A stretch of 64,000 nucleotides of DNA from Alphaproteobacteria bacterium. GTDB taxonomy: Bacteria > Pseudomonadota > Alphaproteobacteria > Micavibrionales > Micavibrionaceae. The stretch is taken from NCBI GenBank assembly GCA_025451095.1, contig JANWLB010000049.1, forward strand, positions 1-64,000. The letters are read 5' to 3'. Of this stretch, positions 28,641 to 39,460 are shown one piece after another. Positions within the stretch are counted from its first letter, which is position 1; each line of letters opens with the position of its first letter. Both the position numbers and the translations under genes were made by a program. The notes under the pieces were generated by a model. The model searched no databases and was not told the DNA's origin. It worked only from the letters and a program-made list of their open reading frames with translations.

Positions 28641-31145
28641 TTACTCGAGAGTCCGTGCTTCTTCGACGATTTCATAGCACTCGATGACGTCCCGCTCTTT
28701 GATATCGTCATATTTTTCAAAGGCCATGCCGCATTCCATGCCTTCCTTGACCTCTTTGGCTTCGTCCTTGAAACGCTTGAGGGTTTTAAGCGTGCCTTCG
28801 TGAATGACGACATCGTCGCGCAACAGGCGTACTTTGGCGCCGCGCCTGACCACGCCCGCCGTCACCATACAGCCGGCGACCTTGCCAACCTTGCTGACGC
28901 TGAAGACCTGCCGTATCTCGGCCTGGCCGAGATAGACTTCGCGTATCGTGGGCGACAGCAGGCCGCTGAGAAGCGCTTTGGCATCATCGATGACGTTGTA
29001 AATGATATTATAATAGCGGATGTCGATGCCTTCCTTCTCGGCCAGTGCGCGGGCCTGCAGGTTGGCGCGGACATTGAAGCCGACAATCAGGGCGCGAGAG
29101 GCCCTGGCCAGTGTAACGTCCGATTCCGTGATCCCGCCGACGCCGGCATGAAGGATGCGGACGAAGATCTCGTCGTTTTCCTGCTCGATCTTTTTGAGGG
29201 AACCGATAATGGCCTCGACCGAGCCATGGACATCGCCCTTGATCAGGACAGCCAGCTCTTTTTTCTTGCCGGCCTGGGCCTGCGCCATAAGATCCTCGAA
29301 GCTGGTGCTGGCGGCCTTGAGGGAGATGGCTTCGCGCTTCTTGCGCTGGCGGTAGCTGCTGACCTGGCGGGCGCGGCTTTCGTCTTCAACGACCGTGAGA
29401 CGGTCGCCGGCTTCCGGAGCGCCATTAAGACCAAGGACTTCAACCGGCTGTCCGGGAATCGCGGCCTCGATATTTTTTCCATGATCATCGATCAGGGCAC
29501 GAACGCGGCCCCATTCGGCGCCGATGACAAAGATATCGCCAATGTGCAGCGTGCCGCTCTGAATCAGGACGGTGGCGACGTGGCCGCGGCCCTGCTCGAG
29601 CTTGGCTTCGACGACCGTGCCGGCGGCGGCGCGGTTCGGATTGGTCTTGAGTTCCAGAATTTCGGCCTGCAGAAGAATGGCTTCCTCAAGTCTGTCGAGG
29701 TTCTTCTTTTGCTTGGCGGATACTTCAATGCATAGCGTGTCGCCGCCCATGTCCTCGACGACGATCTCGTGCTGCAAAAGGTCGGTTTTGACCTTCTGGA
29801 CGTTCGCGTCGGGCAGATCGACCTTGTTAACGGCGACTATGATCGGCACTTTGGCAGCTTTGGCGTGGTTAATGGCCTCGACCGTCTGCGGCATGATGCT
29901 GTCGTTGGCGGCTACGACCAGAACAACAATGTCCGTGACGTTGGCGCCGCGAGCGCGCATTTCCGTGAAGGCTGCGTGACCCGGCGTATCCAGGAAGGTG
30001 ATCTTGGCACCGCTTTTCATTGTTACCTGGTAGGCGCCAATATGTTGCGTGATGCCGCCCGCCTCGCCGGAGACGACATCGGTCTGGCGCAAGGCATCAA
30101 GAAGCGAGGTCTTGCCGTGGTCAACGTGACCCATGATTGTAACGACCGGCGGCCGGGGCGTAAGGTTTTCGGCAATATCCTGGACGCCTTCGATGCCTTC
30201 CTCAATATCGGCTTCGGTGACGCGCTTGACTTTGTGGCCGAATTCCGTGGCGATCAATTCCGCCGTATCGGCGTCGATCACCTGGTTGATCGTGGCCATG
30301 ACACCCATTTTCATCAGAGATTTAATGACGTCGCCAGAGCGTTCGGCCATGCGGTTGGCAAGCTCCTGCACCGTTATCGCTTCAGGGACAATAACGTCGC
30401 GGGTGATTTTTTGCGGCTCAGACGAAAGGGCCATCGCGGCGAGACGGGCTTTTTCCCGGGCGCGGCGCTGGGCGGCCAGCGAGGGGCCGCGGTCGCGTTC
30501 ATAATCTTCGTTCAGAGCCTGTGTGACTGTGATTTTTCCGGCATTGCGGCGTTTCTCACTGTCGTCGCGGCGTTGCGGGCGCTGCTGGGTGCGTTTCATC
30601 CTGCTGCGGTAGCTTTCTTCCTCTTCCTCGTCCTCGGTCAGGAAGTTGCGGCGATCCTTGCCCGGGTGCGCGGCAGCTTGTGCGGGATCGTGGGGCAGGG
30701 CACCGCCGCGCTTGCGGCGTTCTTCCTCCTCAATCTTCTGCAGCTCCAGGATTTCCTTTTCGCGGCGGCTGGAAGCGCGATCGTCCGCGTGCCTTGTCGC
30801 CGCATCGGGCAGATCCTTGTTTTTTTGCTGCTCTTCTTTTTTGCGGCGGGCGTATTCATCTGCCTCTTTCAAGGCGCGCAGGCGGGCATCGCGCTCTTCT
30901 TCGGTCAGCTGGTGCAGGTCGGTTATCTCATCGCTTCCCTGCGCGGATTCGCCCCCGGTCTTGTCGCCGGCTGGTCCTGTGGCGGAACGCTTGCGAAGAA
31001 CCTCGACAGCGACAACCTTGCCGCGGCCCTGGGCGATATTTTGCCGCACGGGACCGGACGGACCCGCCGGCGCCTTGATACTCAATGTCCCTTTGCCGCC
31101 CAGAGTCAGCGTCTTCTTGGTGTCTTTGTCTTTCGTTTCGCTCAT
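28641..31145 (-). CDS. infB: Translation initiation factor IF-2
   Basis: [46 protein letters not shown]-2 domains throughout. Confidence 0.98.
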   Translation of the reverse strand: MSETKDKDTKKTLTLGGKGTLSIKAPAGPSGPVRQNIAQGRGKVVAVEVLRKRSATGPAGDKTGGESAQGSDEITDLHQLTEEERDARLRALKEADEYARRKKEEQQKNKDLPDAATRHADDRASSRREKEILELQKIEEEERRKRGGALPHDPAQAAAHPGKDRRNFLTEDEEEEESYRSRMKRTQQRPQRRDDSEKRRNAGKITVTQALNEDYERDRGPSLAAQRRAREKARLAAMALSSEPQKITRDVIVPEAITVQELANRMAERSGDVIKSLMKMGVMATINQVIDADTAELIATEFGHKVKRVTEADIEEGIEGVQDIAENLTPRPPVVTIMGHVDHGKTSLLDALRQTDVVSGEAGGITQHIGAYQVTMKSGAKITFLDTPGHAAFTEMRARGANVTDIVVLVVAANDSIMPQTVEAINHAKAAKVPIIVAVNKVDLPDANVQKVKTDLLQHEIVVEDMGGDTLCIEVSAKQKKNLDRLEEAILLQAEILELKTNPNRAAAGTVVEAKLEQGRGHVATVLIQSGTLHIGDIFVIGAEWGRVRALIDDHGKNIEAAIPGQPVEVLGLNGAPEAGDRLTVVEDESRARQVSSYRQRKKREAISLKAASTSFEDLMAQAQAGKKKELAVLIKGDVHGSVEAIIGSLKKIEQENDEIFVRILHAGVGGITESDVTLARASRALIVGFNVRANLQARALAEKEGIDIRYYNIIYNVIDDAKALLSGLLSPTIREVYLGQAEIRQVFSVSKVGKVAGCMVTAGVVRRGAKVRLLRDDVVIHEGTLKTLKRFKDEAKEVKEGMECGMAFEKYDDIKERDVIECYEIVEEARTLE

Positions 31146-31178
31146 CCGCACACTAACTTAACGTTGAGTGGTTACCGG

Positions 31179-32711
31179 TCAACCGTTGCTGGCCGCTTTG
31201 GGTTCTTCGCTTTCGGCTGACGCAGGCGTCTCCGCCTCAAACCAGTGCGCGCGGGCGCGCATGATCAGGGTTTCGGCGGTAGCCGGGGTCATTTCATCGG
31301 CCCCAACGATTTCGATCAATTCATCGGTGGCCAGGTCGGCCAGGTCGTCGCGGGTTTTGATATTCGCTTCTCCCAGCTTGACGGCCACGGCAGGCTTCAG
31401 ACCTTCCAGAGCGAAGAGGTCATCCTGGATTCCCAGCTCTTTTCTCCTTTCATCCAGCTTGCGGGCCTGCTCTTCAAGCCATAGTTTGGCACGGTTCTGA
31501 AGCTCGGCGGAGACTTCTTCCTCAAAACCCTCGATCTTGTTCAGCTCGGAGAGGGACGTTTCGGCAATCTCCTCAATGTTCGAAAATCCTTCGGCCACGA
31601 GCAGATGGGCAAGAACTTCGTCAACGTCCAGGGCTTCGATGAAGAGTGTGGAGCGTTTCTTGAATTCCTCGGCGCGGCGGGCGGCTTCTTCGGCCTCCGT
31701 CATGATGTCGATGTCCCAGCCGGTCAGGATAGAAGCCAGGCGGACGTTCTGGCCGCGGCGGCCGATGGCCAGGCTCAGCTGTTCCTCGGGCACGACAACG
31801 TCCATGCGGTTCTTGTCTTCATCAAGAACGACCTTGGAGACCTCGGCGGGCGACAGGGCGTTGACGGTAAAGCTGGCGATGTCCTCGGACCAGGGAATGA
31901 TGTCGATCTTTTCGCCCTGCAGCTCGTTGACGACGGCCTGGACACGACTGCCGCGCATGCCGACGCAGGCACCGACAGGGTCGATTGAGTTGTCGCGTGA
32001 GCGAACGGCGATCTTGGCGCGGCTTCCCGGGTCGCGGGCAACAGCTTTGATCTCTATGATCCCGTCATAGATTTCCGGCACTTCCTGCGTGAACAGGAGC
32101 TTCATGAAATCAGGGCGCGTGCGGGACAGAAAAATCTGCGGTCCGCGCACTTCCTTGCGCACGTCGTAGATATAGGCGCGGACGCGGTCGCCGTTTTTCA
32201 GGTGTTCGCGCGGCAGGGTTTCGTCCCGGCGCAGCATGGCTTCGGCACGGCCGCCGATGTCGATGGTAGCGTTGCCGTATTCAACTCGTTTGATCACGCC
32301 GTTGATAATCTCGCCTACGCGGCTTTTGAATTCCTCGTGCTGGCGCTCGCGCTCGGCTTCGCGCACTTTTTGCACGATCACCTGCTTGGCGGTCTGAGCG
32401 GCGATGCGGCCGAAATCCAGCGGCGGCAGATCGTCGATCAGGAATTCGCCGAGCTCGGCGTCTTTCTTGAGGCGGCGGGCTTCGGCCAGGGTCAGTTGCT
32501 TGGCTTCGTCTTCCAGGAGCTCGACAACATGGCGGTAACGTTTGAGCTCGATCGCGCCGTTCTTACGGTCGATATGGGCGCGGATATCGTGGTCGTGACC
32601 GTATTTGGAGCGGCCCGCCTTCTGAATGGCTTCTTCCATCGCGCCGATGACGATCTCGCGGTCGATGTTCTTTTCCCGGGCCACGGCGTCAGCAACTTGC
32701 AGCATTTCCAT
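31179..32711 (-). CDS. nusA: Transcription termination/antitermination protein NusA
   Basis: S1/KH domains: [69 protein letters not shown]. Confidence 0.98.
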   Translation of the reverse strand: MEMLQVADAVAREKNIDREIVIGAMEEAIQKAGRSKYGHDHDIRAHIDRKNGAIELKRYRHVVELLEDEAKQLTLAEARRLKKDAELGEFLIDDLPPLDFGRIAAQTAKQVIVQKVREAERERQHEEFKSRVGEIINGVIKRVEYGNATIDIGGRAEAMLRRDETLPREHLKNGDRVRAYIYDVRKEVRGPQIFLSRTRPDFMKLLFTQEVPEIYDGIIEIKAVARDPGSRAKIAVRSRDNSIDPVGACVGMRGSRVQAVVNELQGEKIDIIPWSEDIASFTVNALSPAEVSKVVLDEDKNRMDVVVPEEQLSLAIGRRGQNVRLASILTGWDIDIMTEAEEAARRAEEFKKRSTLFIEALDVDEVLAHLLVAEGFSNIEEIAETSLSELNKIEGFEEEVSAELQNRAKLWLEEQARKLDERRKELGIQDDLFALEGLKPAVAVKLGEANIKTRDDLADLATDELIEIVGADEMTPATAETLIMRARAHWFEAETPASAESEEPKAASNG

Positions 32712-32738
32712 TGTCGTTTCCTCTTGTCTCTTCCGTCT

Positions 32739-33242
32739 TTAGTTCGTTTGTTTACCAGTATTTTTAATTAATTCTTCCGTCATAACCAGCTTGGCCTTGC
32801 AGACCGAAGCGAAGGGCAGGGCGACGGGGCCCTGGTCCGTTTCCACCGTGATCAGGCCGTCGCCGGCGCCTTTGATCCGTCCGCGGAAGCGTTTCTGGCC
32901 GTTCTGCGGGGGGTTGATCTCGATCTTGGCTTCGAATCCGCTGAAATCGGCAAAATCCTGCATATTCACCAGAGGCCTGTCAATGCCGGGGGAACTGATT
33001 TCCAGCCTGTAGGCACTCTTGATCGGATCCTCAACCTCAAGCAGGGTGGACAGCTCACGGCTGATGACCGCGCATTCATCGACGCCCAGCTTACGGGTCT
33101 GCGGATTTTCCGCCATGATCTGCAGTGTCGGGCCCTGTCCCTCGTTGACCATACGTACGCAGACAAGACGGTATCCCCGGCCGCGTATGGCGGGTTCGAA
33201 AAGGGCGGTCAGTTTCGCCTCCATCGGCGTCTGCTGAATCAT
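32739..33242 (-). CDS. rimP: Ribosome maturation factor RimP
   Basis: GYRLVCVRMVNEGQGPTLQIMAE...YRLEISSPGIDRPL; upstream of nusA. Confidence 0.95.
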   Translation of the reverse strand: MIQQTPMEAKLTALFEPAIRGRGYRLVCVRMVNEGQGPTLQIMAENPQTRKLGVDECAVISRELSTLLEVEDPIKSAYRLEISSPGIDRPLVNMQDFADFSGFEAKIEINPPQNGQKRFRGRIKGAGDGLITVETDQGPVALPFASVCKAKLVMTEELIKNTGKQTN

Positions 33243-33262
33243 GCCTAAGTCCTGAAAAAGCC

Positions 33263-33292
33263 AACAAAAAAGGCGGGCCAAAGAGCCCACCC
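33263..33292 (-). terminator. Intrinsic terminator within the rimP-nusA-infB leader (possible attenuator)
   Basis: Minus strand GGTGGGC-TCTTTG-GCCCGCC-TTTTTT lies between the putative promoter (33323-33352) and rimP ATG. Confidence 0.7.
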
Positions 33293-33322
33293 GATCACAT
33301 TAACCATCGAGTATTTGCAGGG

Positions 33323-33352
33323 ACTATATGGTGAAAGCCTTCGTAAAAGCAA
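33323..33352 (-). promoter_or_regulatory. Putative rimP operon promoter TTGCTT-18-TATAGT
   Basis: Hexamers read on the minus strand upstream of the leader terminator. Confidence 0.4.
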
Positions 33353-33430
33353 GTGTTTTATCGGGTTTTTCCCGATTTTTATTGACATATTAAATGTCGG
33401 CATGGGAGGGTTGGAAAACAGGAGTGAAAA

Positions 33431-34168
33431 ATGGCCGGTTATATCTCAGATCTATGGAATAGCAAGTTGTCTATACGGAACGCCGTAATGGATGTTCAGG
33501 CGCGGCTTCTGGAAGCGATTAGGGGAAAAAATCCGCAAAAAATGCGTGAGGCGCTGGATTCTATTTACGGCAAATGGAGATGTTCGCGCACGCAGGCAGA
33601 AGAAGTAATCGACCGGCTGCGCCAGAGCGATCCGGATCTCATTTTGGCTGCAGCCCAAACCAAAGATGTTGAAGTTTTTAAGGCTGTCGCGGATGGTCTG
33701 GCGTTTGATCTCAACAGACACTATGTCTGGAGAAGCAGCGATCCAAACAGGCCGTCGGAAACGGTTGCAACCTATTTGCTGTATAAAGCGATCGAGGCCG
33801 ATGCTTCTGATATAGCCCTCTATATGGCAGAACAACCAAATACGGATATTGATAAAGGGGTGATCAGGACAAGATCCGGTGAGACCACAACGTGCAGCCC
33901 TCTCGAGCTGGCCCGCGAAAAAGGCATGATTAAGCTCGTTATCTTTCTGGCTGAACGCTCGGCGGCTTTGCGCCGCCAAGAAGGCGTGGATTATAAAGCC
34001 AGGAAAGATGCGGCTGCCGATAGACTGGAATATGAAGCTACGCAGCTCCGCCAGCTCAATCTTCCCGATGGATCTATCCGCCTGCCGGATACCTATGCCC
34101 GGCCTGAAACGCCTGCGCCGCCGCAGGAAAAACTGGTTATCATGCCGGCGACATCTGGCCCCACCTGA
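33431..34168 (+). CDS. Hypothetical protein, possibly ankyrin-like helical repeats
   Basis: 245-aa ORF, CSPLELAREKGMIKLVIFLAE resembles a degenerate ankyrin repeat; opposite strand to the flanking conserved genes. Confidence 0.65.
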   Translation: MAGYISDLWNSKLSIRNAVMDVQARLLEAIRGKNPQKMREALDSIYGKWRCSRTQAEEVIDRLRQSDPDLILAAAQTKDVEVFKAVADGLAFDLNRHYVWRSSDPNRPSETVATYLLYKAIEADASDIALYMAEQPNTDIDKGVIRTRSGETTTCSPLELAREKGMIKLVIFLAERSAALRRQEGVDYKARKDAAADRLEYEATQLRQLNLPDGSIRLPDTYARPETPAPPQEKLVIMPATSGPT

Positions 34169-34178
34169 GCCCGCGGAA

Positions 34179-34955
34179 TCAGTCTGCTCTTTTCCTGAAG
34201 ATCAGGTAGGTCTGGACGCGGCCTTTGGCCCGTCCTTTTTCCTCGTAACGCGTGGCGATCCAGTCCGGCGGTGCATGGCGCCAGTCTTCCGCCTTTTCCG
34301 CCGCCCATTCAAAATTACGGCAGTTCATCGCCTGTGTGACCATCCATGCGGCCAGGTTGTCGACATCCGTACTCATGATCAGATGCCCGCCGGGCTTCAG
34401 GATACGGGCAAAAATCTCCAGGTTTTCAGGGCGGATGATGCGGCGCTTGCTGTGGCGTTTCTTTGGCCAGGGATCGGGATTGAGAATGTATATCCCGTCA
34501 AGGCAGGCGGGTACGAGACGCCCTGCCAGCACAAGCGCGTCCTCCGGCCAGACCCGGATGCGGTTGTGTGGGTCATTGCGTATATCTTTCAGAAACGACG
34601 CCATGCCGTTGATGAAGGGCTCGGCGCCGATGAAGAAGTGATCGGTATGGCGGCGCATAAGGGCGGCCAGATGTTCGCCGCCGCCGAAGCCAATCTCAAG
34701 CCATACGGGCTGTTCGCCCACCGATGATGAAAAGATCGCGTCGGGCGTCAGAAGCGCGGGCGGATCGGGCAGGGCGATGGTCAGAAGCGGCAGAAGTTCG
34801 TCCGATGCCGACTGCCGCTCGCGGCCCAGGGCGCGTGTCCGCTTTCGTCCGTACAGACGCGAAAGAGGCGCGGCGTCGCCGGTTGACGGTTTTTCAGCCG
34901 ATTTCCTTGTGAAGGGCGGCGACAAGGTCGGTTTTCTCCCATGAAAAGCCGCCAT
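34179..34955 (-). CDS. trmB: tRNA (guanine-N7-)-methyltransferase
   Basis: [54 protein letters not shown]. Confidence 0.95.
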   Translation of the reverse strand: MAAFHGRKPTLSPPFTRKSAEKPSTGDAAPLSRLYGRKRTRALGRERQSASDELLPLLTIALPDPPALLTPDAIFSSSVGEQPVWLEIGFGGGEHLAALMRRHTDHFFIGAEPFINGMASFLKDIRNDPHNRIRVWPEDALVLAGRLVPACLDGIYILNPDPWPKKRHSKRRIIRPENLEIFARILKPGGHLIMSTDVDNLAAWMVTQAMNCRNFEWAAEKAEDWRHAPPDWIATRYEEKGRAKGRVQTYLIFRKRAD

Positions 34956-36120
34956 CGGGCTCCGGCTCACGCCCAAAGTGGCCGTAGGCTGCGGTGCGCG
35001 CATAAATTGGACGGCTCAGCTTCAGGTGCGTGCGGATTCCGCGTGGGCTGAGGTCGAAGACCTTGTCCAGCGCCTTGACCAGAACACTCTCCGGGACGGA
35101 GCCTGTGCCGTGCGTGTTGATATAGACCGACAGCGGCTTGCTGACGCCAATGGCATAGGAAACCTGCACCGTGCATTTGTCCGCGTAACTGGCGGCAACG
35201 ATATTTTTTGCCACATAGCGCGCGGCATAGGCAGCGGAACGGTCGACCTTGGTGGGGTCCTTGCCCGAGAAGGCGCCGCCGCCATGAGGGCAGGAGCCGC
35301 CATAGGTATCAACAATGATCTTGCGGCCTGTCAGACCTGTGTCACTAACCGGACCGCCAATAACGAAGCGTCCCGTGGGGTTGACGTAGAATTCTTCTTC
35401 CGGGCACATCCAGCCTTCGGGCAGGACGTCGAGAACGTGCGGCCGCACCATCTCGCGGACATCCTGCTGGCTGACACTTTCATCGTGCTGGGTCGAGACG
35501 ACGATAGAGGTGGCGCGGACAGGCCGGCCGTCGCGGTATTCGAGCGAGACCTGGGACTTGGCGTCCGGCTCCAGCTTGGGCAGGGCGCCGGAATGGCGTG
35601 CCTCGGAGAGGGAGCGCAGGATGTTGTGCGAAAAATAAATGGCCGCGGGCATGAGAACATTGGTTTCGCGGCAGGCAAAGCCGAACATAATGCCCTGGTC
35701 GCCGGCGCCTTCATCCTTGTTGTCGGCGGAATCGACGCCCATGGCGATATCGGCGGACTGGGCATGGACCTGAACGTCCACTTTGATCTTGTTCCAGTGA
35801 TAGCCTTCCTGCTCGTAGCCGATTTCCTTGATCTTTTTGCGGGCGATCTCCTCAAGAACATCTCTGGTGATGCTGGCGGGCCCGCGGGCTTCGCCGAAGA
35901 TGCCAAGATAATTCTTGGTCGTGACGCACTCAATCGCGGCACGGCATTGCGGGTCCATGGTCATGTAATGATCCAGAACGGCATCCGACACCTGATCGCT
36001 AATCTTGTCGGGGTGCCCTTCGGACACGGACTCGCTCGTAAAAAGAAAGTTTTTAAGGCTTTCTTCCGGGCGTGGCGACTGGCCCGCCGACGGCATGGGT
36101 GCTGTTCCTCTGGCTTTCAT
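34894..36120 (-). CDS. metK: S-adenosylmethionine synthetase
   Basis: [73 protein letters not shown]. Confidence 0.98.
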   Translation of the reverse strand: MKARGTAPMPSAGQSPRPEESLKNFLFTSESVSEGHPDKISDQVSDAVLDHYMTMDPQCRAAIECVTTKNYLGIFGEARGPASITRDVLEEIARKKIKEIGYEQEGYHWNKIKVDVQVHAQSADIAMGVDSADNKDEGAGDQGIMFGFACRETNVLMPAAIYFSHNILRSLSEARHSGALPKLEPDAKSQVSLEYRDGRPVRATSIVVSTQHDESVSQQDVREMVRPHVLDVLPEGWMCPEEEFYVNPTGRFVIGGPVSDTGLTGRKIIVDTYGGSCPHGGGAFSGKDPTKVDRSAAYAARYVAKNIVAASYADKCTVQVSYAIGVSKPLSVYINTHGTGSVPESVLVKALDKVFDLSPRGIRTHLKLSRPIYARTAAYGHFGREPEPDGGFSWEKTDLVAALHKEIG

Positions 36121-36226
36121 TTTTACTGTCCCCGTAGGCTGAAAATTCACTGAATGCGTTAAATCTAGCCGTAAAAATGGGGCCATTCAACAGAATTTGC
36201 GGAGAATTTTAAGGCAGCAACGAGAT

Positions 36227-36670
36227 CTAGCTTCCCGAATCCATGCTGTCGATAACGGATCGGATGATTTTCAGGAGCTCCCGGCGCTTTTTCTCGTCGG
36301 TGAGGGAATAATACATCTTCAGGAGTTCAAAGGTTTCCTTGGCGTAGAGCGTGTCGTCCGAGATGAAGGATTCCTGGTCGTTGTCGGCAACAGCGAATTG
36401 CGGGCGCCGGGTCTTGCCTTCGTTGTAATCCTGATAGAAATAGGCGACAGGAACGTCAAGAGCTCTACTGAACTGGTACAGGCGGCTGGCGCTGACGCGA
36501 TTGGTGCCGCGCTCGTATTTCTGGATCTGCTGGAAAGTGAGGTTAACGGCATCGGCCAGCTTTTCCTGGCTGATCCCGAGCAGGGAGCGGCGCATCCGAA
36601 GGCGCTTTCCAACATGCAGATCAATGGGATGTGGCTTGCGCTCACTGGCCCTGGTTAAAGATTTAGGCAA
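36227..36670 (-). CDS. XRE-family helix-turn-helix transcriptional regulator
   Basis: IDLHVGKRLRMRRSLLGISQEKLADAVNLTFQQIQKYERGTNRVSASRLYQFSRAL, typical alphaproteobacterial HTH gene preceding metK. Confidence 0.93.
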   Translation of the reverse strand: MPKSLTRASERKPHPIDLHVGKRLRMRRSLLGISQEKLADAVNLTFQQIQKYERGTNRVSASRLYQFSRALDVPVAYFYQDYNEGKTRRPQFAVADNDQESFISDDTLYAKETFELLKMYYSLTDEKKRRELLKIIRSVIDSMDSGS

Positions 36671-36892
36671 TAGTTTTATCCTTTTATCTTAGGTGGTTTG
36701 TCGCCATTCAAAAATTTTCAGTCTGCCTGCCCGGGCTTCCTGCTGCCGTTGCTGTAAGCGGCCCCACCTGCAGAAAAGAGAATCCCCAAGGCTGATTACA
36801 TATGCACGAAAGCTCTCACTTTATCAACTAACCATAGGTATATTAGAAAACAAGAGGGGAGTATATTTTAGGGATGGACCTTCAGAGCTTTT

Positions 36893-38455
36893 CTAGCGAC
36901 CATTTTTTTGTAACGAGCGCGTAACTACCAATAGAGCGGCCAGGGCCATGAAAAAGAAGGCGTCTCCCCAGCGCGCATAGGGCGGGCGGGTGGCCAGAGG
37001 TCGGGGCAGGCTGCCCCCGGGCGCGGCACGTTCGTTTATGCCGGAATCGGCCAGAACACGCCCAAGAGGGTCAATAATGCCGGAAATGCCGGTATTTGCG
37101 GCTCTGACAACCGGCAGGCCTTCCTCGATGGCCCGGAAACGGGCCTGGGAGAAATGCTGGCGCGGGCCGGGGCTGTCGCCGTACCAGGCGTCGTTGGTGA
37201 TGTTGACGATCCAGGCAGGCCCTGCGCCGGTGCCGGAGCCGGGTGGGGTGGTTACGGCATGGGGGAAGATAATTTCATAGCAGATCAGCGGGCTGAAAGA
37301 AGGATAGTTCCCGGCTTTTTTGGTTTGCGGTCCGGGACCGATGGAAAAACCTTCCAGCATACGGACGAAAGGTTTCATCGGCAGCAGGTTCTGAAGCGGG
37401 ATATATTCGCCGAAGGGCACCAGGTGATATTTATCGTAGGTGGAAATCACGTTCAGATCGCGGTCCAGCGTCACCATGCTGTTATAGTACCGGTCGTGGC
37501 TATCCGCGCCGGGCTCGCGCCGCAGCAAGCCTGTTAAAAGATAGACATCGCGGCCATAGGCGGCCAGCGTACTTTTGAGAGCGCCGCGAACATAGTTATT
37601 TGCCAACACGTCCCAGGACAGTGCGGTTTCAGGCCAGACGAGGAATGTGACCTTGCGCTCGCGCTCCTGAGGGTCGGGCAGGGACAGGGAGAGCATGGAA
37701 TCCACATTTACAAAAACCTTTTCGGGATCCCATTTGTCGGCCTGAGAGATATTAGCCTGGACCGGCACGACACGGACATCCTGATCCAGTGCCGTCGGCG
37801 TTTGCGCCAGGCGCATCTGGCCGTAAAAGACGCAGCTGCCGAATGAAGCCAGCGCCGTTGCGATGAGGACGATTTGTGCGCGGCGGGAGAGCGTTGCAAT
37901 CCGCAAAAATCCAGGCAGTGCGGCCCAGAAGATGGTCAGGAGGGTCAGGCCATAGGCGCCCGCGATAGCGGCCGTCTGCGCCAGTGCAAGCCAGTTCCCC
38001 CAGGCATAGCCGTACATGTTCCAGGGAAAGCCGGTGAAGATATGACCGCGCAGCCATTCAAAGCCACTGAAAGCAGCAATGAAAAATAAAAAGCCGCTCA
38101 TACGGTTGAGTGAGGCAAGGCGGATAGTGAGGGCGCTGGCGCCCGCCGTAAAAAAAGCCAGCAGGGCGGGAAGCCCTGCGATAGCCAGCGGCCAGACCCA
38201 GAGAAAAGGATTGCCGGGCACGAGCAGGGCGTTGGCAATCCACCAAAGTCCCGCGCAAAAATAACCAAATCCGAACAGCCATCCCATCAGGGCGGCGCGC
38301 AGCCATCTTTTTTCCGACGAAAGCAGGATGAAAAAAAAGCTTAAACCTGCGAAAAGAAACGGCCACAGATGCCAGGGCGCCTGAGCCGGCACCATCAGTG
38401 CACCGCAGATGAGATATAAGACGGCCCTTAAAAACGGGGATGCAGGCAGCTTCAT
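36893..38455 (-). CDS. lnt: Apolipoprotein N-acyltransferase
   Basis: Multi-TM N-terminus and nitrilase domain: FLVWPETALSW, YDKYHLVPFGEYIPL, LICYEIIFP, WIVNITNDAWYGDSPGPRQHF. Confidence 0.96.
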   Translation of the reverse strand: MKLPASPFLRAVLYLICGALMVPAQAPWHLWPFLFAGLSFFFILLSSEKRWLRAALMGWLFGFGYFCAGLWWIANALLVPGNPFLWVWPLAIAGLPALLAFFTAGASALTIRLASLNRMSGFLFFIAAFSGFEWLRGHIFTGFPWNMYGYAWGNWLALAQTAAIAGAYGLTLLTIFWAALPGFLRIATLSRRAQIVLIATALASFGSCVFYGQMRLAQTPTALDQDVRVVPVQANISQADKWDPEKVFVNVDSMLSLSLPDPQERERKVTFLVWPETALSWDVLANNYVRGALKSTLAAYGRDVYLLTGLLRREPGADSHDRYYNSMVTLDRDLNVISTYDKYHLVPFGEYIPLQNLLPMKPFVRMLEGFSIGPGPQTKKAGNYPSFSPLICYEIIFPHAVTTPPGSGTGAGPAWIVNITNDAWYGDSPGPRQHFSQARFRAIEEGLPVVRAANTGISGIIDPLGRVLADSGINERAAPGGSLPRPLATRPPYARWGDAFFFMALAALLVVTRSLQKNGR

Positions 38456-38475
38456 ATAACTGTTAGAGATCAGTT

Positions 38476-39453
38476 CTATACGGCTGGCAAGGGTATATTT
38501 TTTATAAGAACCCGGTTGACGCGACGCGGATCGGCATCGAGAATCTCAAACACAAGACCAGAGCGGTGACTCAGGATTTCGCCGCGCGCGGGGATGCGTC
38601 CTGACATGGAGAAAATCAGGCCGCCAATCGTGTCAATATCCTCGCGCTCGTCGTCGTTCAGAAACACGCCGTATTTTTTTTCAAAGGTATCGATGTCGAT
38701 GCGGCCATCCGCAACCACTCCGTGCTGCGATTCAAACAAATGCAGTTCTTCGTCGCTGTTATATTCGTCGTCGACCTCGCCGATAATGGCTTCTATAACG
38801 TCGCCAATCGTGACAAGGCCGTCAATGCCGCCATATTCATCAACCACCAGCGCCATGTGCTTGCGCTGCTGCTTCATCATCAGAATCAGATCGAGCACGG
38901 GCATGGAGGGCGAAACGATGGGCGCGTCGCGCACCAGTTCTTTGATATCAATCTGCTTGCCGCGCGCAAGCGTGGCCAGAATGTCTTTGATGTGGATTGT
39001 GCCGATGACATCGTCGAGCGTTTCCCGGTATATGGGCAGGCGGCTGAATTGCTTTTCCGACAAAAGGGACAGGAGTTCTTTTTGTGAGGTGCCGATGTCG
39101 AGAGCGATAATATCTGCGCGCGGAATCATAACATCCAGCACGGTCATGTCGCGCAGCTTGGCGACGTTGTATATGAGCGCGCGTTCATGACCGGCATCTG
39201 TTGTGGGCGCGCCGTTTTCTTCGGCGTTGCCGATGAATTCGTCCAGTGCTTCGCGCAAGGTTGTTTCCGACTTGCCGCGATTGATCATGTTTCGCACCCA
39301 GGTCAGGACGCGCTGATCGCGGGCCTTTCCCGGCGCGGGGGGCTCGGCGGGCGCTTCGGTGGCGGCCGTGGCCGGAGCGGTTTTGTTTTCCTTGTCCGGG
39401 GTTTTTACCGTCCCTGAAGACGGGCGCGGCGGGGAGTCTTGCATTCTCAACAT
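38476..39453 (-). CDS. CorC/TlyC-type CBS-domain protein
   Basis: MTVLDVMIPRADIIALD CBS pair, VVDEYGGIDGLVTIGDVIEAIIGEVDDE, CorC_HlyC C-terminal domain. Confidence 0.92.
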   Translation of the reverse strand: MLRMQDSPPRPSSGTVKTPDKENKTAPATAATEAPAEPPAPGKARDQRVLTWVRNMINRGKSETTLREALDEFIGNAEENGAPTTDAGHERALIYNVAKLRDMTVLDVMIPRADIIALDIGTSQKELLSLLSEKQFSRLPIYRETLDDVIGTIHIKDILATLARGKQIDIKELVRDAPIVSPSMPVLDLILMMKQQRKHMALVVDEYGGIDGLVTIGDVIEAIIGEVDDEYNSDEELHLFESQHGVVADGRIDIDTFEKKYGVFLNDDEREDIDTIGGLIFSMSGRIPARGEILSHRSGLVFEILDADPRRVNRVLIKNIPLPAV

Positions 39454-39460
39454 TGGGTCA

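Noticed and set aside
29769-31220. 483-aa + strand ORF antisense to infB (and the 392-aa ORF at 28557-29735)
   Set aside because: Shadow ORFs produced by GC-rich codon structure of infB; translations are low-plausibility and infB is unambiguous.
34978-36153. 391-aa + strand ORF antisense to metK
   Set aside because: Same shadow-ORF effect; metK is well supported on the minus strand.
36121-36226. SAM-II riboswitch upstream of metK
   Set aside because: A GATTTAAC-like stretch is present, but the pseudoknot arrangement I would expect for SAM-II could not be traced; retained only as an unclassified hairpin finding.
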